Of a stretch of DNA of 64,000 bases, positions 62,811 through 64,000 are shown in pieces. Below the pieces are notes generated by a model that did not search any database, was not told the DNA's origin, and worked only from the letters and a program-made list of their open reading frames with translations. A program made the position numbers and the translations under genes. Position 1 is the stretch's first letter, and each line of letters opens with the position of its first letter. Location: NCBI RefSeq assembly GCF_002934685.1, contig NZ_NKHL01000113.1, positions 124,001 through 188,000 of the forward strand, in the 5' to 3' direction. Source of the stretch: Pseudomonas bohemica (GTDB lineage: Bacteria; Pseudomonadota; Gammaproteobacteria; Pseudomonadales; Pseudomonadaceae).

Positions 62811-63533
62811 TTACAGACTGAACGGCCAGCCAATCACCTTCTTCGGACGTGGCGTGGCATAGGTGCGCACCTTGGAAGTCTTCAGGCCCAGGCGCACCAG
62901 CGATTCGGCCAGCGCGACCGCGGCTGTTACGCCATCGACCACCGGGACTCCTGCACGGTCGCGGATGAGTTGATCCAGGCCGGCCATGCCGCCGCAACCC
63001 AGGCAGATCACCTCGGCCTTGTCCTGGGTCACTGCTTCAACGGCCTGCCCGGCGATGGCTTCGAGGGCGCGGTCGGGCATCTCTTCGAGTTCCAGCACAC
63101 TCATGCCACTGGCGCGAACCGACGCACAACGCTCGAACACTCCCGCCAGTTTCAGGCGATCTTCAATCAATGGCACGGCGCGATCCAGCGTGGTCACCAC
63201 CGAATATTTGTGCCCCAGCAACATCGCAAGGCTAGCAGCCGCCTCGGTGATGTCCACTACCGGCACCTCCAGCAACTCCTGCAGACCCTCGCGACCGTGC
63301 TCGCCATAACCGGCCTGAATCACCGCGTCGTAGGGCTGATCGTAAGACAGCACCCGATCCATCACGGCAATGGCGGCCAGGTAGCTTTCGAAGTTGCCCT
63401 CCACCGACTCTGCGCCGAAGCGCGGGGTCAGGCCGATGATTTCGGTACCGGGGGCCGCGACGCTGCGCGCCTGCTCGGCGATGGTCTGGGTCATCGACTC
63501 GGTGGTGTTCACGTTGACGATCAAAATACGCAT
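62811..63533 (-). CDS. Aspartate/glutamate-hydantoin racemase family protein
   Basis: The 240-residue protein has the Asp/Glu racemase fold: RILIVNVNTTESMT at the N-terminus and VICLGCGGMAGLD with the second catalytic cysteine (Cys180). The first cysteine of the usual pair should be near residue 75, but the sequence reads AGYGEHG, with Gly there. It could act on hydantoins, allantoin or aspartate-like compounds, or have another role. Its start overlaps nothing; the permease ends 24 bp upstream, so they are probably co-transcribed. Confidence 0.9.
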   Translation of the reverse strand: MRILIVNVNTTESMTQTIAEQARSVAAPGTEIIGLTPRFGAESVEGNFESYLAAIAVMDRVLSYDQPYDAVIQAGYGEHGREGLQELLEVPVVDITEAAASLAMLLGHKYSVVTTLDRAVPLIEDRLKLAGVFERCASVRASGMSVLELEEMPDRALEAIAGQAVEAVTQDKAEVICLGCGGMAGLDQLIRDRAGVPVVDGVTAAVALAESLVRLGLKTSKVRTYATPRPKKVIGWPFSL

Positions 63534-63556
63534 GGGTGACGGTCTCTCGCTTGCGA

Positions 63557-64000
63557 TCAATGCTGGATATCTTGCACGGCAATGGCTTCACCACTGACGT
63601 CTTTGAAGCGTTTGCGACGGTCGGCCAGCAGCAGGTACAGCGCTGCGCCAATGGCCGCGCCCATCAGCCAGGAAAACGGCGATACCGATTCGAATGCCGG
63701 CACCAGCGCCGTGATGATGGAAATCAGCGCCGCCGGAATGAACGCCCACACCGCCCGCAGGTTAATCCCCCGGCAATAGTGATAGGCGCCGGCCGGGTCT
63801 TCGGTATACAGCTGCGGCACATCGACACGACCTTTGCGCAGCAGCCAGTAGTCAGCGGTGATCACGCCATACAGCGGGCCGAGCAGGGCGCCAAGTCCCG
63901 ACAGAAAATACACGATCACTACCGGGCTGTTGTAGAGATTCCACGGCAGGATCAATACCGCCACGATAGCGCTGAGCATCCCGGCGCGACGGAAAGTCAG
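63557..64000 (-). CDS. NCS1-type permease (partial)
   Basis: The window holds only the C-terminal 147 residues; the gene runs off the right edge. The sequence has NCS1 nucleobase/hydantoin permease features: ILPWNLYNSPVVIVYFLSGLGALLGPLYGVITADYWLLRKGRVDVPQLYTED and a final hydrophobic helix pair. It probably imports uracil, allantoin or hydantoin-like compounds. It lies directly upstream of the racemase on the same strand, so the two would work together in uptake and use of a cyclic ureide. Confidence 0.88.
   Translation of the reverse strand: MTFRRAGMLSAIVAVLILPWNLYNSPVVIVYFLSGLGALLGPLYGVITADYWLLRKGRVDVPQLYTEDPAGAYHYCRGINLRAVWAFIPAALISIITALVPAFESVSPFSWLMGAAIGAALYLLLADRRKRFKDVSGEAIAVQDIQH

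Overview
The window is chromosomal DNA from a GC-rich Pseudomonas of the P. syringae type. The main reason for that reading is two complete operons of the P. syringae-type (Hrp1) type III secretion system at 55.3-62.7 kb, each with a recognisable HrpL promoter (hrp box). The housekeeping content (metH, cysI/DUF934, cti, nfuA, uppP, moaA) and the many REP-like intergenic palindromes fit Pseudomonas. I cannot assign the species from sequence alone. Strand use is mixed. I saw no tRNA, rRNA, insertion sequence, prophage or CRISPR array.

Layout. 0-13.8 kb: SCP2-like lipid protein, histidine phosphatase, SohB protease, sulfite reductase cysI with DUF934, a small membrane protein, a broken DUF2970 gene, B12-dependent methionine synthase metH, the periplasmic fatty-acid cis/trans isomerase cti, an acyltransferase and nfuA. 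14.0-23.8 kb: a cobalamin region of two divergent operons, each headed by a cobalamin riboswitch. The minus-strand operon is cbtB-cbtA-cobE-cobM (cobalt uptake and a corrin ring step). The plus-strand operon is cobW-cobN-chlD (cobalt insertion). chlD appears to be read through a programmed -1 frameshift (A AAA AAG followed by an 11-bp stem), giving an AAA+ subunit and an AAA+/VWA subunit from one gene. 23.9-34.4 kb: DUF1652, an enhancer-binding-type regulator whose GAFTGA loop is missing, a nicotinamide riboside uptake pair (pnuC plus NadR-like kinase), uppP, DUF1294, YjbR, a LysR/azoreductase pair, a secreted alpha/beta hydrolase, and the radical-SAM/DUF4130 DNA-repair pair under a near-perfect LexA box. 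34.6-48.9 kb: HAD phosphatase, 2-hydroxyacid dehydrogenase with a sodium:solute symporter, isochorismatase/GlxA-type regulator pair, DUF1615 lipoprotein, moaA, a FocA/NirC channel, a cation/proton antiporter, an rRNA methyltransferase, a GNAT enzyme and a zinc-type hemB.

49.1-54.7 kb: a LysR regulator diverges from an amino-acid-type ABC transporter operon that carries an argininosuccinate-lyase paralogue between the permease and ATPase genes, so uptake and C-N cleavage look coupled. 54.7-55.3 kb is a repeat-rich gap. 55.3-62.7 kb holds hrpA-hrpZ-hrpB-hrcJ-hrpD-hrpE and hrpF-hrpG-hrcC-hrpT-hrpV (pilin, harpin, inner ring, sorting platform parts, secretin, regulators). 62.8-64 kb: an Asp/Glu-hydantoin racemase and the end of an NCS1-type permease.

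The most notable points are the truncated or split hrp locus (no hrpRS on its left, no hrcU/hrcV/hrcN/hrpL/hrpK on its right, ordinary metabolic genes on both sides), the frameshift signal in chlD, the LexA-controlled radical-SAM pair, and the transporter-lyase operon.
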